A stretch of 64,000 bases of DNA from Hydractinia symbiolongicarpus (GCF_029227915.1 NC_079875.1:31255501-31319500), one strand, 5' to 3'. Positions 43,269-58,600 are shown, numbered from the stretch's first letter. Translations and numbers: made by a program. Notes: generated by a model not told the origin, from the letters alone.

Positions 43269-46200
43269 GTAAGCTGTGCATCGATTTCCCTGAAAAATCT
43301 AGTGTTATGGTTATTTTCTTTTTATAATCTTTCTATGTTGTGTTTTAATTTTGTGGTTGGTCTAAATTGGTTAATATTTTCGTAAGTTTTAACCGTTATA
43401 TCTCCTTAACCGTTCGTCAAAGGTACATGTTTCTATACATCATTTTGATCAGCGTTCTCGCTCTACTATTTGCACCTCCTAAAGAATTGTCAATGTATTA
43501 TTTTGTAGAAGTAGTTTTTCTTTAATTCGCTATTTTATGACAGTCGCGTAATATTTTTACACTCTAAACGGTTGCATTGAATCAAGACCCTGTTATATTT
43601 GATGGTGAATGGAGAAAATAATTGTATTGCAATTAAAGGAAGGCTGTTTACAGTGGTCACATTTTAAAAAAATAATCAACACGCATGATAGAAAATTATA
43701 ATTAAATTTGTTTATTTTTTCTTGTTACCTACATTACATGTTTGTGAATTGCAGTCTGCGCGTCAAGCGTTGTTTATTTTATGTTCGCTGCACTTGTTAG
43801 TGCACACAGACGCTCTTATCAGATTGTCAATTATTCCAGTTCACGGATGCTGTTCTCGAAAATTAAGCATATCTGTAAAACATACTTCCTAATATGTAAT
43901 AAATTACTAGTTGTATGTTACTTCGACAATAACTTATAACATATAATAATTAGTTATTTAATGCTCAAACAAGATTTACCAATTTTGTAAACAAAGAAGT
44001 CTTTTAAAAAAATCTGTTTGTTAACTTCAGTCAAAAGAACGAATGGACGTAGATAGCTCATTAATTTTGCGAAATAAGTTTGAAGAGCTTGGTAAAAAAA
44101 CACGAAGTGCTCTCCTAATTAAGAATTAATATACTAATTTTTAGTTGGTAACTTCGTTTCGAAAAAATAAACACATTCACTTTTTTGTCCCAGACAGACA
44201 CTTATTTGAAACTTGTGGAGAACAATTGCGTTACTTGCTGATGTTTATTACAAAGCGTGACCAAACCATTTGTCATGGTAAAATGTTTCAGTGTCATCAG
44301 AATAACCGAGAACTGTTTATCTAACACCAAAACACTATTTAAATATTGTGATGAAAGATATGGTGTAAGCGAAGCAATAATGACTTGAATCTGAATTATT
44401 ACGCACAATTATCATTCGGCAAGCAGGACTTGAAATCGCTTTGCTTTTGATAAACGTGTGTACATCAAACAACACAGAGCACTTCCATCAAATCAGGTTA
44501 TAATCGTAAGACTATGAAACAGCTTAACAAATTGGTCGCTGTTTAATACGTTATGAATTGATTTTGAATTTAAAAACTCCGCTTGCACAAATTTCCTTAC
44601 TGGTTGACATCTAGTTTTTTGTATCCATAATTCTTGATATAAAATTGTAATCGTAACATATTATACTTGCAGATACACGTATTGACACTATGATCGGATC
44701 TTTGATGTCACGATATTTCGTTTGTTTCATATTTTTATCTAAATAATTGCAAGATAATAAAGTTTACAGATTAAGAATTGCACAAATGTTACACAGAAAA
44801 AAATATTTTTATTTAGAAGAAATAACACATTTTCACATTTTAAAAACAAACATTAATTTCTCTCACCTTAAAATGTTTTAAAAAAGTGAAGCATCCATGA
44901 ACTGAAAACCAATCTGTTTAATGTTGAGAAAATTTTGTGTGTTTAAAACAAAGACAAGACGCGCGGACTGCATTTCAAAAACTTTCTTCGTATATGTGGT
45001 ATACTAGTTTTCTTTTGTAAAAACAAAACTACGGCTCGGTTACACAAGCAAAAGGCCTGGATTCAATACTATAGGTTTTCTAGTAACTAAAAAAATTAAT
45101 TTATCAGCCATTTGTTATTGTTTAATTTTTCAAAAATTACCCGATTTCATTGTTGAAATGCTGATCAAAATATGTATAGGATCACACGTTTTAAACAAGC
45201 GGTTTAAAACGGTTGTATTAACCCGGTTAACCCAGTTTTAAAATATTACTTTAAGTCGTTGTTATTTTTATTCGTTCCATGATATTTAGTCTGAAATGTA
45301 AATGTGCAATGCAATGATTTTATTTTTAGCAATAGGCGTCAACAATTATGTGCTCGCCTAAATTTTTAGACCCTACCAAATTGGGGTCAAACCAATCTGG
45401 AAAATTCTTTTCAACGGGAAAATTACTTTTAGAATTACACACCAACAACAACTTGCACCCGTCTCTTAGTAGAAACTAAAAATATATCATTTCTTTCGCG
45501 TAGATTAACCAATCGAAATTCGAGAAGAACTCAACCATAAGGTGAGTACATGATATTATACGTAGCTAAGATTTTATCTGTATAAATATTTTTTTAAATA
45601 AGTTGTTTTGAAGAATTGGGTGCCATAGAATCTGATAGACCCGACGCTATCTATTATTTCTTTAACGGATTCTTATGCAACCTTTGATATTATGTTATAG
45701 CATTAGAAATGCTTTTTATAGAATTGCCCAGTACGTCAGATTGTATAAAGTCAAGTCACGTTGTAAGAAAACATTGTCCATGTCCTCTTGCAAGTTGCTA
45801 CAGGAATATTGTCTGGAATCAATGATTAAGTGACGGAAGTAAGTTTGTGGTCCTTTTCATGCAGGCCGAACAAATGTGAGTTTGATATTTTACTGATTCG
45901 AGCTCCAGAAACAGACGACTTTACACATTCACATATTGATTTGGGTAAAAGATTTTAAAATGTTTAACATCAATCGTTTTCAAGTCAGATCACTTCCGCT
46001 GCAAAACGGATGTGCAATTATGGAATGACGGAAATATGTTGTTGTCATATCTCACCAGTTATGTTACGAAAACGAAAGAGCATATTTTCTCAAAGGATAA
46101 GCATATATTAGGTTGCGCATCTTTCTGCATTTTATGAAACCTTACGAAAAATGACGTGGACATGTTTACCTAACTGCAAGCTTCAATAGTGGACTCAGTG

Positions 46201-47369
46201 AAAAAACGGGTTCCATAAAAAAGCACTAACGATATACAAAAGCAGTAAACTGGTTCAAAATCAAACTGGCTTTTTTAAAAGTTTTACTGCTTCGTTTGAG
46301 TTGTGGCATTTTCTTACCCAACAACAAAATGTTTTCATAAATGAATAAATCCTAAAAACAGATTTAGTACAAATTAGCCGAGAATTAATATCGAACTGGC
46401 TTGTTTTGAAATAAATAAAGGTTGATGTAAGTTTTGTTTTTCAAGTAGTTGTAATTATTATACCTGCTAACAAAAGATTTCATAAAATGGCACCGAAAGA
46501 TAGAAATTCGTTGAACAGAATACTTTAAAATGGTTTAAGAATTGCTCGAAAAATTTTTCTATGTGTCTGTTTCAAGATAAATACAGTTTGGTTTGTGACT
46601 AGCTGAAACATTTTCCATTGTACTTGATTGAGAAAAAGTTTTGATAAAGAGTGATTTTTTCTTTTTTTCAGGACTGTATGCACAATTGTTCTGGAGTTGA
46701 AATGCAGGTTGGCATTAATTAAAGGGGGTTAAGAATTTGACAGCCACACAAAACGGTACATAATGATTCTATTCTACACAGCCTGCAAGGAGCGCGCATT
46801 ACTTAAATCTGTCCCAAAAGCTTGTTGCGGAAAAAAAAATACGCGGGTAATTATATATTTGAGTGTAGTGCAGATTGCAGTTTGCTGTTTAGTGGGCGTG
46901 CACGGCTTAATAACACACGATACGTAATATATTAAAAAATAAAAAAAATCACATACAGAAATCCAGATTGTCGATTCAAACCTATTCGGAGCTCCCACAA
47001 TTGCTTTTTCCACCTTTTCATAAAATTCTGATAAACCAAACTAAAAAAATGATCGCAAGTTATAACTTACAAAGATTGTAAGATTGTTCGAATTGTAAAA
47101 ATTCGACTTACCATCCTTCAGTGTGACATTATTTTTTTCTTGCTTCTGAAGTTCTATTTGTCATTCTATAAATAAATTAAAAACAGATGCACCGTTATTT
47201 GGATCAGGTAAATGAAAAAATAGATAATGAATCAGTAAAAACGCAACTTACCGTCCGCTACTACAAACTTTTTACCCAGTCATGTTACTTTTTCTTATCG
47301 TCAGAAACTCTTTCCTCTCGCTCAACAATGCTTATCTCGACTAGGCGTGGAATAAAATCGTTCTGGTTA
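43269..47369. other. Long non-coding stretch
   Basis: AT-rich sequence, about 4 kb. No gene, RNA gene or transposon end that I can support. Open frames here are short and begin at non-ATG codons or lack motifs. Confidence 0.4.
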
Positions 47370-48200
47370 ATTAATTTCTTTTCTTAAAAAGTCATGGGAG
47401 ATCAGTAACTGTGGTATGAATTCCCTACATGAACAAGACAATGTCATTATTAATTCCTTAATGGTAGTTACAATTGAAGCGAAAAATCATTAAACTTACG
47501 CTTGGGAAATATGTTTCTATGATACAGAAATTGGAATTTCATAATTGAGGAAAGCATGCAGCGTTAATATTAAGCATGCGGCGTTAATACTGTCCGAAAA
47601 AGACGGTTGAGGACAATCCTAAAATATTTTAATGTAAAAAGCCGTCATGAGACTTGTTAAAAAGTAACGAAAAATTTTACGAACATGCCAATCGTGTTAA
47701 GTATTAATTATCGTTAAATCTTGTCTATGTGCATCTCCTATACATAGCTATAATGTTCCAACAGTAGGATAAAGGCCGGATGTGTTCATTGTTTTAATAC
47801 ATTTTCAGCTTTATATATATTCTCATTTGTGTTCCTCCGAAAAAAGTGAATTATATTATCAAACTTACTGCAGAAGAAGCAGAATCAATCAAAAATTTCA
47901 TGATTATTTTCACTTTCGTGGCGGGAAGCACGTAATTTTTGAACATGCCCGCCCCAAAACAGTTTGATTTTGTAGAAAATCGAGTTCTTTTCAGAGAAAC
48001 CGATCTATAGTGGCCGATAGTCACGAGATTTTAATTTATTTTCTTGAAATGCCATGGGACATCCGAGTAACCGTATAACTGAATTCTATGCATAAAAGGA
48101 TACTATGGAATTATCAATTCATTACTGGATAGTTATAACAGAAGCGAAAAGTCATACGCTTGGGATGAAAGCATGTGAGGTTAATATAATGTTTGGAAAG
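47370..48200 (+). repeat. Diverged local duplication, ~660-bp offset
   Basis: 47380-47600 and 48045-48200 share the order cttaaaaagtcatgggag / cttgaaatgccatgggac, tatgaattccctacatgaa / ctgaattctatgcataa, gaagcgaaaaatcatta / gaagcgaaaagtcata and cgcttggga followed by gcatgcagcgttaat / gcatgtgaggttaat. An old duplication of unknown nature. Confidence 0.6.
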
Positions 48201-49339
48201 CACGCTATAGAATAATCCTTTTACTATCATAGCACTTTGTCAAGAAAATAATGTGAAAATTCTACACACAGTGCAACGAATTATTCTTGTCTTTCTATGC
48301 GTATGATGTTCAACAAAATAATGCGACAAAAACTTATTGTACGTCTTAGTTTCAATGTCAATTTTTTTCTCGCAAGAACACATTGAGATGGTCACTCTTT
48401 GTTGAGACCTAAAAAATAGTTGTTTTTACGTAACATCAGTAGCGGTAGCAAAAACATACAAGGAAATTCAACACTGTTGTAAATCCAGTGGTCTTAACGT
48501 ATGCAGTACCGTAACACTCTTTTTTTCGAGCTTGTCTGCTTATGTATAAACGTGGTTGATAAAGAAAGAAGAACAGAAAATTGAAACTCTGATTGAAAAA
48601 AAATAAATAAAAAATTCACACCTATTCAACAACTGACTCACCTTAGATTCTTCAATTTTGAAAATTCAGTCCTTAAAAAATAAATTTTGGAATTGAGTAC
48701 GGTATTTTAAAGTCGTATGTTTATTTTCAACTTTAGATTTTATCTTTTAATTAAGAATTTTACATGATTTTCAATAATAAACTTTCTTTTTTGTATTCTT
48801 TCTTGTTTTCTTCAGTTCAAATTTTTTATCGTCCTTATTTTTCTTTTCCTGAGTCTGTAGTTTTCACTACACCTAGATGTCTAATTTTTTTATACAAAAA
48901 CTGAGCATAGTACAGCAAACAATACTCCCCCAGTGTCACTGTCATTGTTTTCAGAAATCCACATAAATTTCCTTACTAAGGCGCATGGCACATTTTAACA
49001 GAAAAATTTGTTGTCGAAATCACTATTAACAAAAAGACGGCAAGATGTATGAAATTCGACTTTACTCGTAAAACACAAAATATAAGGAGAAAATACTAAA
49101 ACAATTAACAAACATCGCACATAGAGGGTCCGCCACCACATTTAGGGATCTTTTAAATGCAAGGTAGAAGAAGCGCACCTCGGTAAATTTTTTTTACTAT
49201 AATAAAAACTATAATAAGAAATAAATTAACACTTCTTCCACTATAACAACTTCGACAACAAGAAAATGAAGTAGCAATTTAATGGACAAAAAATCAGTTT
49301 AATGCAAACAGTAGTAAAACAAATATATATTGCTTTAAG
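48201..49339. other. Non-coding, no feature seen
   Basis: AT-rich, no feature supported. Confidence 0.4.
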
Positions 49340-49637
49340 CTGAGAATGATCAAGTGAGAATGGTGTGTGTTCTGAGCAACAAAGACAACGGAGATTACGT
49401 CAGTTATTTCCACTCGTTTCCAATTTTTCAGCCTTCAATTTAAAATAGCAATGTAATGGCTTCACTAATCTTTTTGTACTTTCATTTGACGTCAATTTTG
49501 TTTTAACGTCAAAGTTTGGTAAATTACAGAACAATTCTATAGATAAAGTTTTATAACCTTGTTAAGGAAAACTGTGAAAAATATAACCCAATTTGCAAAA
49601 GTCACAGACAGACAGACGGAAGCTTCGTATTATATGA
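49340..49637 (-). mobile_element. H1-type Helitron-like element, degraded
   Basis: On the minus strand it starts TCATATAATACGAAGCTTCC at 49637, followed by GTCTGTCTGTCTGTGA. It matches the 34807-35103 element throughout (cttttgcaaattgggt, aactttgacgttaaa, ttgacgtcaaatgaaag, agattagtgaagccatt, ggaaacgagtgga, taactgacgt). The 3' hairpin and CTAG are lost. Confidence 0.55.
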
Positions 49638-49787
49638 CATTGTTGTTCTGTCCGGCAAGATATGTCGATATCATGTGGTTTGTACGATACTGCTGGATAT
49701 AAACTGTAAATTGATTTGCATTTTGACATGCACATATGTAAAAGTAGCTTTGTCTTGAATTATATAATTAATAATTTGTGTGTAAAC

Positions 49788-49930
49788 TAGCCAGGTGATC
49801 CAAAGTCGAAACGCAAATAACTTTGTTACCAGTGAAGGGACTAATATGAACCGGAAACTGTGCCACGCATTCAGGTGAAGCGGTCTAGTACTGGTTTTTA
49901 TTTGTAAAAGAGTAAAAAATGTTTGTCTCT
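49788..49930 (-). mobile_element. H2-type Helitron 3' end, degraded
   Basis: On the minus strand this fragment ends GCGTTTCGACTTTGG then ATCACCTGG and CTAG (49788-49791), followed by T, aligned to the H2 3' end. To the right, ggaaactgtgccacgcattc and aggtgaagcggtctagtact match the H2 interior (gtaaactgtcccacacgatc and aggtggagcgctttagtaca). The rest of the element is not recognisable. Confidence 0.5.
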
Positions 49931-52652
49931 CATTTTCTCTCTAATTTGTGTGTCTTCACATAACAAAATATAAATTTCCAATGTGAAACACAAATTTGCT
50001 AACAACTAGTGTATATATACTACATTATATCATGTGTGAAAAAATAATATCCATTTTGCAAAAAAATATCTTAATAACACTTTGAATTTATTTGTATACA
50101 TTTTCTGAATTTTCTGAGTCATTCCTAAACTTTTGAGGGAAATTATCGACTTTTATTTTTAAAAGTAGATTTAATCTGGGCCTTTCTCCATTCTTGCTCA
50201 ATTTACTCTACTGCAGCACAGGATAAACTTGAGAATAAAGTTATGTCTAAATTCTGAGAAAACGAAATTAGAAAACCACGAGGTTATATATATAGTGGAA
50301 CATTGATAGTAGGCAGGGTGTTTAGATTTTAAAAAAGCTCATAATACATGAGTTGCGGCATGACGTATTGTTTTAAGTTTAGTATCGAGAACAAAGGACA
50401 TCCACGTTTGTGTACAGGCAAAAAATATAAACAACAGACCAAAGTCTGCCCTGAGAAACAATTCCAATGTAAATTTAATCTTATATTCCTAATCAACAAA
50501 TTAACGTAAATAGCCAATTTGACCTATGTGATCCTTTTTTTTTGCCTGTCTAGATGCACGCACATATAAGAAATATCGTAAACATTCGCAACTCATCTAT
50601 AGCTAGCTATCAGTCAGGAAAGAACTGTTAACTAAGTTGGACGTAATGCTTCTCCAATAAGCAGAGTATTCAAAATTTGGGTGATGACCGCCTAAATTTA
50701 CACACAAAAAAAATCACTGACCAAACCAAAATATATAGCTAGCTACACAACACTTGCTTCAACACATGGTGAGAAGCCATTTGTTTGGAAAGTAAAGCTT
50801 GAACCCTGGTAGTAGCAAGCTGGTTAATAGGCGAATTTATAGGCGCTGACTAGCTAGTTAAGATTTCTGCCTAAGAAATAGCTAGCTAGCTAGCTACGGA
50901 ATTCAAAAGTAATATAATAATACTAACCAGGTTGTTTTTTACGCCAACAGCAGTTTTACAGCCATCACTACAGTCAAAAGTGTTTTTTTGTTCAATATTT
51001 ACATCTCTAGTCACTTCTTGATTATCCATTATCTTGTAGGATCTTGTGATTATACTACTATAGTAGAACAAAAAGTCAGCTAATCAGAAACACAACGACC
51101 TCTAACAAAGAAAAGCTTCGGCTGATAAAATCGTGCAGCTAAATCCGCAATATTGCATCGACTATTGCCAGGCCTTTTTACCGCTTAAAAGTTTTACTGT
51201 ATGGCATGAATACTAGACCGTTTTGTACCTTTCATGCTATACATTAATATTATCTATGAGGATGCGTTGTATCTCTCCGTAAATCGGAGATTTACATTAT
51301 CCGAAATCAAAAGATTAACAGGCGTCGAATAAGTCTGCTTATCGCACTTAGGTAGATAGATTAGGAGAACGTCAAAACCGAAAAATAAAGAACTCATTTG
51401 AATATTTTGAAATGTAATCCTAAAATCTGGCCGAAAATCATCGAGAATATCCTTTTTGTTTATTGCGTTGGTCAACATTATTTTGTCAAGTACTCCACCT
51501 TCATGCTGATTTATAACCTTGTTTCTTGGCTCATCCTCGAATCCTTTGGGAAACAGGAGCATGTACGTCTTTATGGCTCACCAATGAGCTGTATGAGCTC
51601 ACTGAAGGTGATAAGGAAATATAGAAAGTAAAGGTGGACCAATACTCTCATGGACACAGGACAAAAGTTAATTTGTAAGGCCCTAGCAGCCTTGAAGTCA
51701 CCAAGGGATATTAAACTACTTAAAAAAAAGTCGACCCACTTTCCGGCTTGTGGCGACCATATTCAGTGACTGCACGATGGTAGTGGCTATTATAACTCAT
51801 TTCGAAAAAAATGTAAAAATCGTTTTTTTTATGTCTTGTGAAGAATGGAAGGTTGTAGTAACATTTCGTCTTCTCGATTAGCAGATTTATGGTTTCAGTT
51901 GTGGTCTTTCTGCTTAAAGTTAGGTAGTTTAAGTCTGATGACGAATCCCCCGTTGATTTAGGCTTTCTTTTGTTTCGACTACAATTTACTTCCATATGGT
52001 AAAGATTTATTACACTTTTTTTGCGCCTAAGAGCGACTTGATTTCATTTTATATGTCCCTGTTATGTATAGTATTTTAGATATTTCCTCAGAATAATCAT
52101 ATTTTTGTGGCGTTGAATAAAAAATACCAAAAATACAGAATGAAATTTAGTTGTCAGTTGTTAAAGAAGATCAAAACATATTGAAGAAAAAGAACATTTA
52201 TTTCACCTACTAGCTATATTGTTCTGCTAATCAATCAAGCGCTTAACAGACCTGTGTCATCTATTAAAATTCTCACTACTAGAAATTGTTCCGCTGAAAT
52301 GTTTTCGGTGTTCTATAGAAGTCCTAACTCCCTGGAATACCATAAAAATAATCCATAGAGTCAAAATTTTGCGTTTCACTCTTGATTTTTTGCCACTTTT
52401 TATTCAAAACGTTTCCCGAATAAAACTAGAAGCGAAAGTCTTAATTTCACTCTTCCTACTTCACCGCGAAACAAGGCTGCACATACAGGCCATAAAAGCA
52501 ATATCAAGGAATATATTTAAGATTTAAAAGACGTGTAATTATTTAAAATTTATAAAAAATAAAAAATCTGTTTCTCTCTTATGTCGCTGGTTCGGTGTTT
52601 GTGTTATTAATGTAGAATTATAATTAGAATGTTGTGAACATATTTTCTAACT
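49931..52652. other. Mostly non-coding; two weak minus-strand frames
   Basis: Minus-strand frames at 51254-51562 (KGFEDEPRNKVINQHEGG) and 51720-51995 (ATG, MEVNCSRNKRKPKSTGDSS, ending ESGSTFF) have coding-like composition but no recognised domain. They could be small genes or relics. A CTAG/AGCT tract lies at 50880-50896. Confidence 0.35.
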
Positions 52653-52658
52653 TTTATT
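52653..52658 (-). terminator. Poly(A) signal of the GGT gene
   Basis: AATAAA on the minus strand, about 32 bases after the stop codon at 52690. Confidence 0.65.
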
Positions 52659-52689
52659 AAATATGGTAACATTGTATTCGTGTACGAAG

Positions 52690-55600
52690 TTAATATCCAA
52701 CTGCCACACCTTCTTTTCTGGGATCAGATTTTGCGTAAATTTTCCCACCGTCAACATATATACCTTGAACTATAGCATTAAGACTGGATTGTAGAATTCT
52801 GTGATTCTTTTTTTTTAATCCCTCCACAATATCGTCGGAGAGGAGGTACCCTTTTTCATTTCGAATGTATTCTGGAAAAAATGCGTGTTGCGGACGAGCA
52901 TCTTCCACAGCCGAAGTTAGATTGTACGAAAACATCAACTTCTTGATGATAACCTAAAAAAGGAGTTAGAATGTTAAAAAGAAAGTTATGACAGTAAGCA
53001 ATGCAATTAAAAATTTTTCGATGAGTACAACCTAATTTCTAGACACTTCTTATCTCATTATTTCTTCCAGATAAATTCGCTTAACTATAAAGACCTCTTT
53101 GGAAGGACACTGAGTAATAATATAGCGCTAATTAATAATACTTTATGCTTTGCCGCAAAACTGCGTGTGGACGCGCTTTAAACTCTTATATCTCAATTTA
53201 AATTGTAAGGAGGTTTTATAAATGGAAGTTATGCTTCTTGTATAGAAATATAATTGCTATTTACCAAACTCTTACCCAAGCGGTAGAAAGTGTTATCCTG
53301 GTACCTCCCGAACCACCAACCACCATCACAACATTTCCATCTTTATCAACTAAAATTGACGGACAGGTCGATGAAAGAGGTCGGCGTCCAGCACCGGGAG
53401 CATTATATAACGGCGTTGGATATTTATCACCGTAAGTGGAGTTTAAGAAAAAATCAGCTAGTTCGTTGTTGTATATAATACCAGTTTTCATTGATCGAAA
53501 TTTTGCTCCAAACCTAGGAAGGAGGAACTTTAACTATGCTATTCAAGCAATGAAAAAAGTGAGTTTTTACTAAAGTGAAGTATAACATTATTAATATCGA
53601 TCAAGACATACAGATAAAAAATCATGATTGTTTCACTGGATGTGAAAGTTACTTTATTGCATGTTAAAGTAGCAGGTGGTACGTAAAAATGCAATGTGAC
53701 AAAATCAAGTTTTTTAAAAATAAAATTAAAAAAAAAAACTCGAATGCCTGCTGAAAATTCATAAAAACAGACGAATAATTAGTGAGACATTTGTAAATAA
53801 TACTTAAGAAGATTATTTATCATTGTCTTAATTTAAAAGAATCAAGTTAATGGTAAGAACCGCATTTCTTGAAAAACATAAATTGAAATTTCTACAAACT
53901 ATGCGGGTTTAGGCATCAAGAGATTAAACAAAAATTTAAATAAAAAAGACATACGCAAAATTGATCGTATCCGTAGCTGATACAGCATTCCCATCTTTAT
54001 CAATCACTGAAACATGTGTAGTACCATCGTCTTCAATTGTCGTAAAGAATTGATCGTAATAACTATTTTTTTGCGTGGAAGTGTCATTCACTTTCATACG
54101 ATTCATTTCAGCCTTCGCTAGACTTATCATGTCTTCTTTCATCTGAAATACAACGCACGCGATTATACTTTTATTGAATAGGAGAGTAGAAGTTAAAAAT
54201 GCGATAAATTGTTTAAGGAGTGAAAATAAGAACTTCCACCGCAAAAATATGTATAAAGTCAACTGAATGTTTACTTTATCGAATTCGGTTTTATTTTCAA
54301 CAGGTACTTTATTGGGATCACCAAGATGTGGTCGTTTCGAATAGCTAAATTTAAAACTTTCCACAATTCTGTGATATGTTAACACTTTCTCGTCAACAGT
54401 GTCCAAATATGATGCGTTGAACTTGTAGCCTATGAAAATGTAAGGAAATGCAACCAAACTAATACACTTTGGCACTAGGAAAAAAAAGAAACACCTCAGT
54501 TAGTATTTTAAGATGAGAAAACAGAAAGTTGCAAGGAGTTTTTTATCTTATTTACTCAGGTAACGAGACTGGATACTCTGATGAATTAAAAGAAATCCCT
54601 TTTCTCGTAGTCGCAAACGTTAACGTTGTTGTTTTATTTAGCAATGCCGTAATACACAACCGATAATCAAATAATAAAATCATACCTTTTACCATATTTA
54701 AGATGTGTATTAAAACAGAACCACCTCCTGGTAAAGGAGTTGTATGAAGTGTCAAACCATTCAATGTTGTGGTTATAGGTACTTTCTCTAAAACTTTGTA
54801 ATTTTTCAAATCTTCCGCCGTCATGTTACCATTATTGTTGTTGACGTCACTTAAAAAGGACTTCGAGATATTTCCTGTGTAAAGATCTTCTGGATTGTCT
54901 TTAAGTATTCGGAGTGTATCAGCATATTTCTTGTTAACAATAATATCTCCCGCTTTTTTGAACGTACCATCTTCATTTACTAGAATTTCTCTACAAAAAA
55001 ACACGGTTCGCCGGGGTTACATATTACGGTTACCATTATGTGTAACTTTGGCCCAAATTTGCAATTCGGTTACTATTTTGAATGAAACTACTCTAGTTTT
55101 AATATAACAGAGTACGGGTAATAAAAATACAGAGAATGTTTAAAAGATAGCCTCATTTCTTACGCAATGTCATACAAGGAAAGTTTAGCCTAGAGTTCAA
55201 GCAGAGGTGATTAGTCTCAGTGGACTCGTGTAAAATTTAAATTAGATCGGGAATTTTTGCCTAACTTCTGGAATGAGTTTATATCCTCTCTTTTGTTAAT
55301 GGTCTACTGATTTGTCGGTATTTGGAGTATACAGGTAACTAATTATAGCTTGCCAGTTATTTATTTCGCGCATGCTTGAATTGATAGCTGAACTTCCACA
55401 TACCTATTTCTTCACCAAAAATTATTCATTTTAAGATTTATATTTCGGAAGCTTTAAAGAGGTTAGAACTGAGAAACAACAACTTTGGAATGAGACTGTA
55501 ACATCCTCAAATAACCTTAGTTGCCAACTTCTTTATTCTTCGTCCTCAAATGATGCGGCTTTTAATAATAGAAACTTAATTTTTGATACTAAATACAGCA

Positions 55601-58600
55601 TCAGTTTACAGGCGTTGAATTCTTTCACGCTTCGATGTTTGCCAACAGTACTTCTTACAGAACGAGCTAAGTGTGGGCGAAGCCTATTTGGCTTTAAAGG
55701 TTACCTATATTCACTAGAAATATTTTTATTTTTTTGAAAAGTCTTTATCTGTTCTCGAAATATTTGTCTTAAAAGTTGCGCTAATTGTGCAAAATTACGA
55801 CGTCATGAGTTAGCATTGAGCATAATTATGGTAACTAATATTGAAATGTATGTAAAATGTTTAAAACGCGTCAAAGTGAACGGCCAGAAAATTTTATAGC
55901 TCTATATCGCTTGTCAGAAGTGTTAAATACAACACTCTCGCAAAGAATACTTATGGCATCATGCATCAATTAGTGAATCTTCTAAAGAACCAATCAAGAA
56001 TTTTAAAAAAAATATTCAAATTCCTAGACACCCCTTCAAGCTCTTTCATATGCAATTAACTTTATTTTTCGCGGGAGGTAACCTTTAAGCGAGTGTAAAT
56101 ATTTCCTTCTGTAAATAATTTCAGAAATAAATTTTATGTCCGGTTTATCATTGTACACAGGATCTGTTGAAAGATATAAAAGTTTGTGATGAGAGAGACG
56201 AATGTGGAATCATATGGATTTGTTGCAACTGTTTTATTGAAGTCGCACTTTTCTGTTAAAAACGGAACATAACACAACAAGCTCACAGCTTTTTAGTTTT
56301 TGTCCCTTGTCCACCTGAGTTAATTAACAAACAAACAAACAAAAACGCGAAAGCCTTGCTTGTTTATGATAGACAGGACAAAGGGTTGAGAAGTCAGGGA
56401 TTAGTGACTTAATTGCTTTCAGTTATTATTTTCTTAATCTTGAAATGTCGAGTTTGACAACAAATAATTTTTTTTACAATTCGCATGTTTTTTTACCCGA
56501 CAAATTAAAGAATATAACTTGATAAACGTTTTTATGGATTTTAAATCTGAAGTTATTATCGTAGAACTTTTCAGACATTGGAGAAATGTTTGGTCTTGGG
56601 TACGAAGTGGGTATAGTCCCTGAACTGAAGCAGAGAAATCCTTAGGAGTAAACACTTGCTGCCCAGGGTTCTATGATATATCTATGATATCTATAATATA
56701 TCTTGATATATTTTCCCCATTGGCAAGTGAAATACTAGTCAAAATAGAGCATGTTAACATGTTAGCAACCAGAAACTAAATCCGAAATTTATGTAAATGC
56801 TTCTCTTTCGCTTTTTTAGTCCGCTATGATATTGCTGGCAAAAAGTCGGTTTTGGTTAGAATTTTGACGTAAGTCAAAGCACACTCAGATTTCGAAGCAA
56901 CTTGCCCAGAAATTTCTGGTACTTCTTTTTAAATATAAATATGTCGTCTCTTACTTCAATCCAGGATCCGCCATCATTGCTTTCTTTGTAGAACTTGATA
57001 ATTTTGAAGCCATGTGCTTTCCGATCGTGATACCTTCTTCAGCCAGCTTGATTGATGGTTCAAATAATTGAGACCAAGGTAATTTTCCATACCTTTCATG
57101 AGCTAACTTTAAACCTCTGATCTCTCCAGGAACGCCGACTGCTAATCCACCTTAAAAGAAAATTCTGAGGGTTTGCAATATAGCTTTTAGTGTTATAACA
57201 ACGTCAGATTTTGAAACCAAAAAACAGAAAGAAAACATCGTTTGTGTGGACCAATTTATTCTAGAAGAAACCGCTATTCTAAAAAACAACAAATTTTTCA
57301 GTCAATGTGTTTACAGAGCTTTTTTTCCTTGATTTCAATTGTTTGTAGCGATGTTGTTTGATGTATAAGTATCATTAACAGACGATTAAACAGAATCTCA
57401 CAAAAAGCCCACAAAAAACGTTAAAGTTATATGTGTATACAGAGAGTTTTACAGAACTTGCCGACCAGGGTTATTTCTGTAGTTAAGATTTGAAAGATTT
57501 GGACATGCTTACAAAAATACCCGGAAGTTAAAAAAATTAAGCTGAAAGATCAGTGAAATGGTATGGTATGAAGTTTATGTAACTCAAAAGTGCTAAAATT
57601 AAAAGTGTTTTAAATCTGTCGCTCTGAAATTTTTGTTGAAAAGATGCATGAATTAAATATTGCGACTTTTGTAAGTTTCAGTTGCCTTCAGGAAAGCTGA
57701 TTTTTTTAAACAACTTTTGTCTTTTTAAACGACTGTTGTCACGGTCATTTCTCAGGGGTAACCCGGCCACAAAACCGACCTGAATAGAGTTAAATTACTA
57801 TGTACATACCTACTTTTGCGGCGTTTTTGTCATGAGCATAAGAGTTTGCATGTAAGCCAGCTGGACCAGTTTCTCTATAGTCAAACACTGTAGTTTTCTT
57901 CCTTGCTTTATCGTACAGCGTCATAAAACCTCCACCACTGATACCAGTAGAGTGCAGATTTACCACTCCTACGCAAATTAAACTTGCGATAGCAGCATCT
58001 ACAGCATGCCCTCCTGCTTTTAACATTTCCAAACCAATCTTAAGAGATATTTTATATGGCATGCAGGTTGACGTTATGAATTATATACGATTGTTAAAAC
58101 TAATTGCATTTAATGCATTAGTGGTGAAAAGGTATACCATTTTATTGAGAGCTTTTTGAACTAATGTTGCGGCTATGATGCGAAGAGACAGCAACATTTT
58201 AAGAATAAGAAGAATATTTAGTGACACATGGACAAAGAAGTACAGCATTGACTTCTTTTTTCATGTTAAAATACTTTTTATAGGGCTATTGAAGTTTAGA
58301 AATAAATAAAACTTACATCTGAACAGTTTTTAGCATCTGTTGCAACAGCACCATTTGTGTAATAGTCCTTGGCAGTAGAGCTAGTCGTATTAACTGTAGA
58401 ACTAGTCGTATTAAATGTAGAGCTAGTCGTATTAACTGTAGAGCTGGTCGTACTAATTGTAGAGCTAGTCGTAATAACTGTAGAGCTGGTTGTATTTACA
58501 GCAGAATTGTTTCCATCGTCGTCGTCATCTTTGCTTAGTGTGACGCCTAAAGTGATGGCGACAGCTACCACGACAGTGACAACCACTAGCCCGATTATGA

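Noticed and set aside
49788-49791. Every CTAG as a possible Helitron end
   Set aside because: CTAG is very common in this window. Only sites with a hairpin or aligned family sequence 8-11 bases upstream and T downstream were accepted.
51398-51631. Plus-strand 77-residue frame
   Set aside because: Overlaps a minus-strand frame of equal quality, neither with a recognised domain; no basis to choose.
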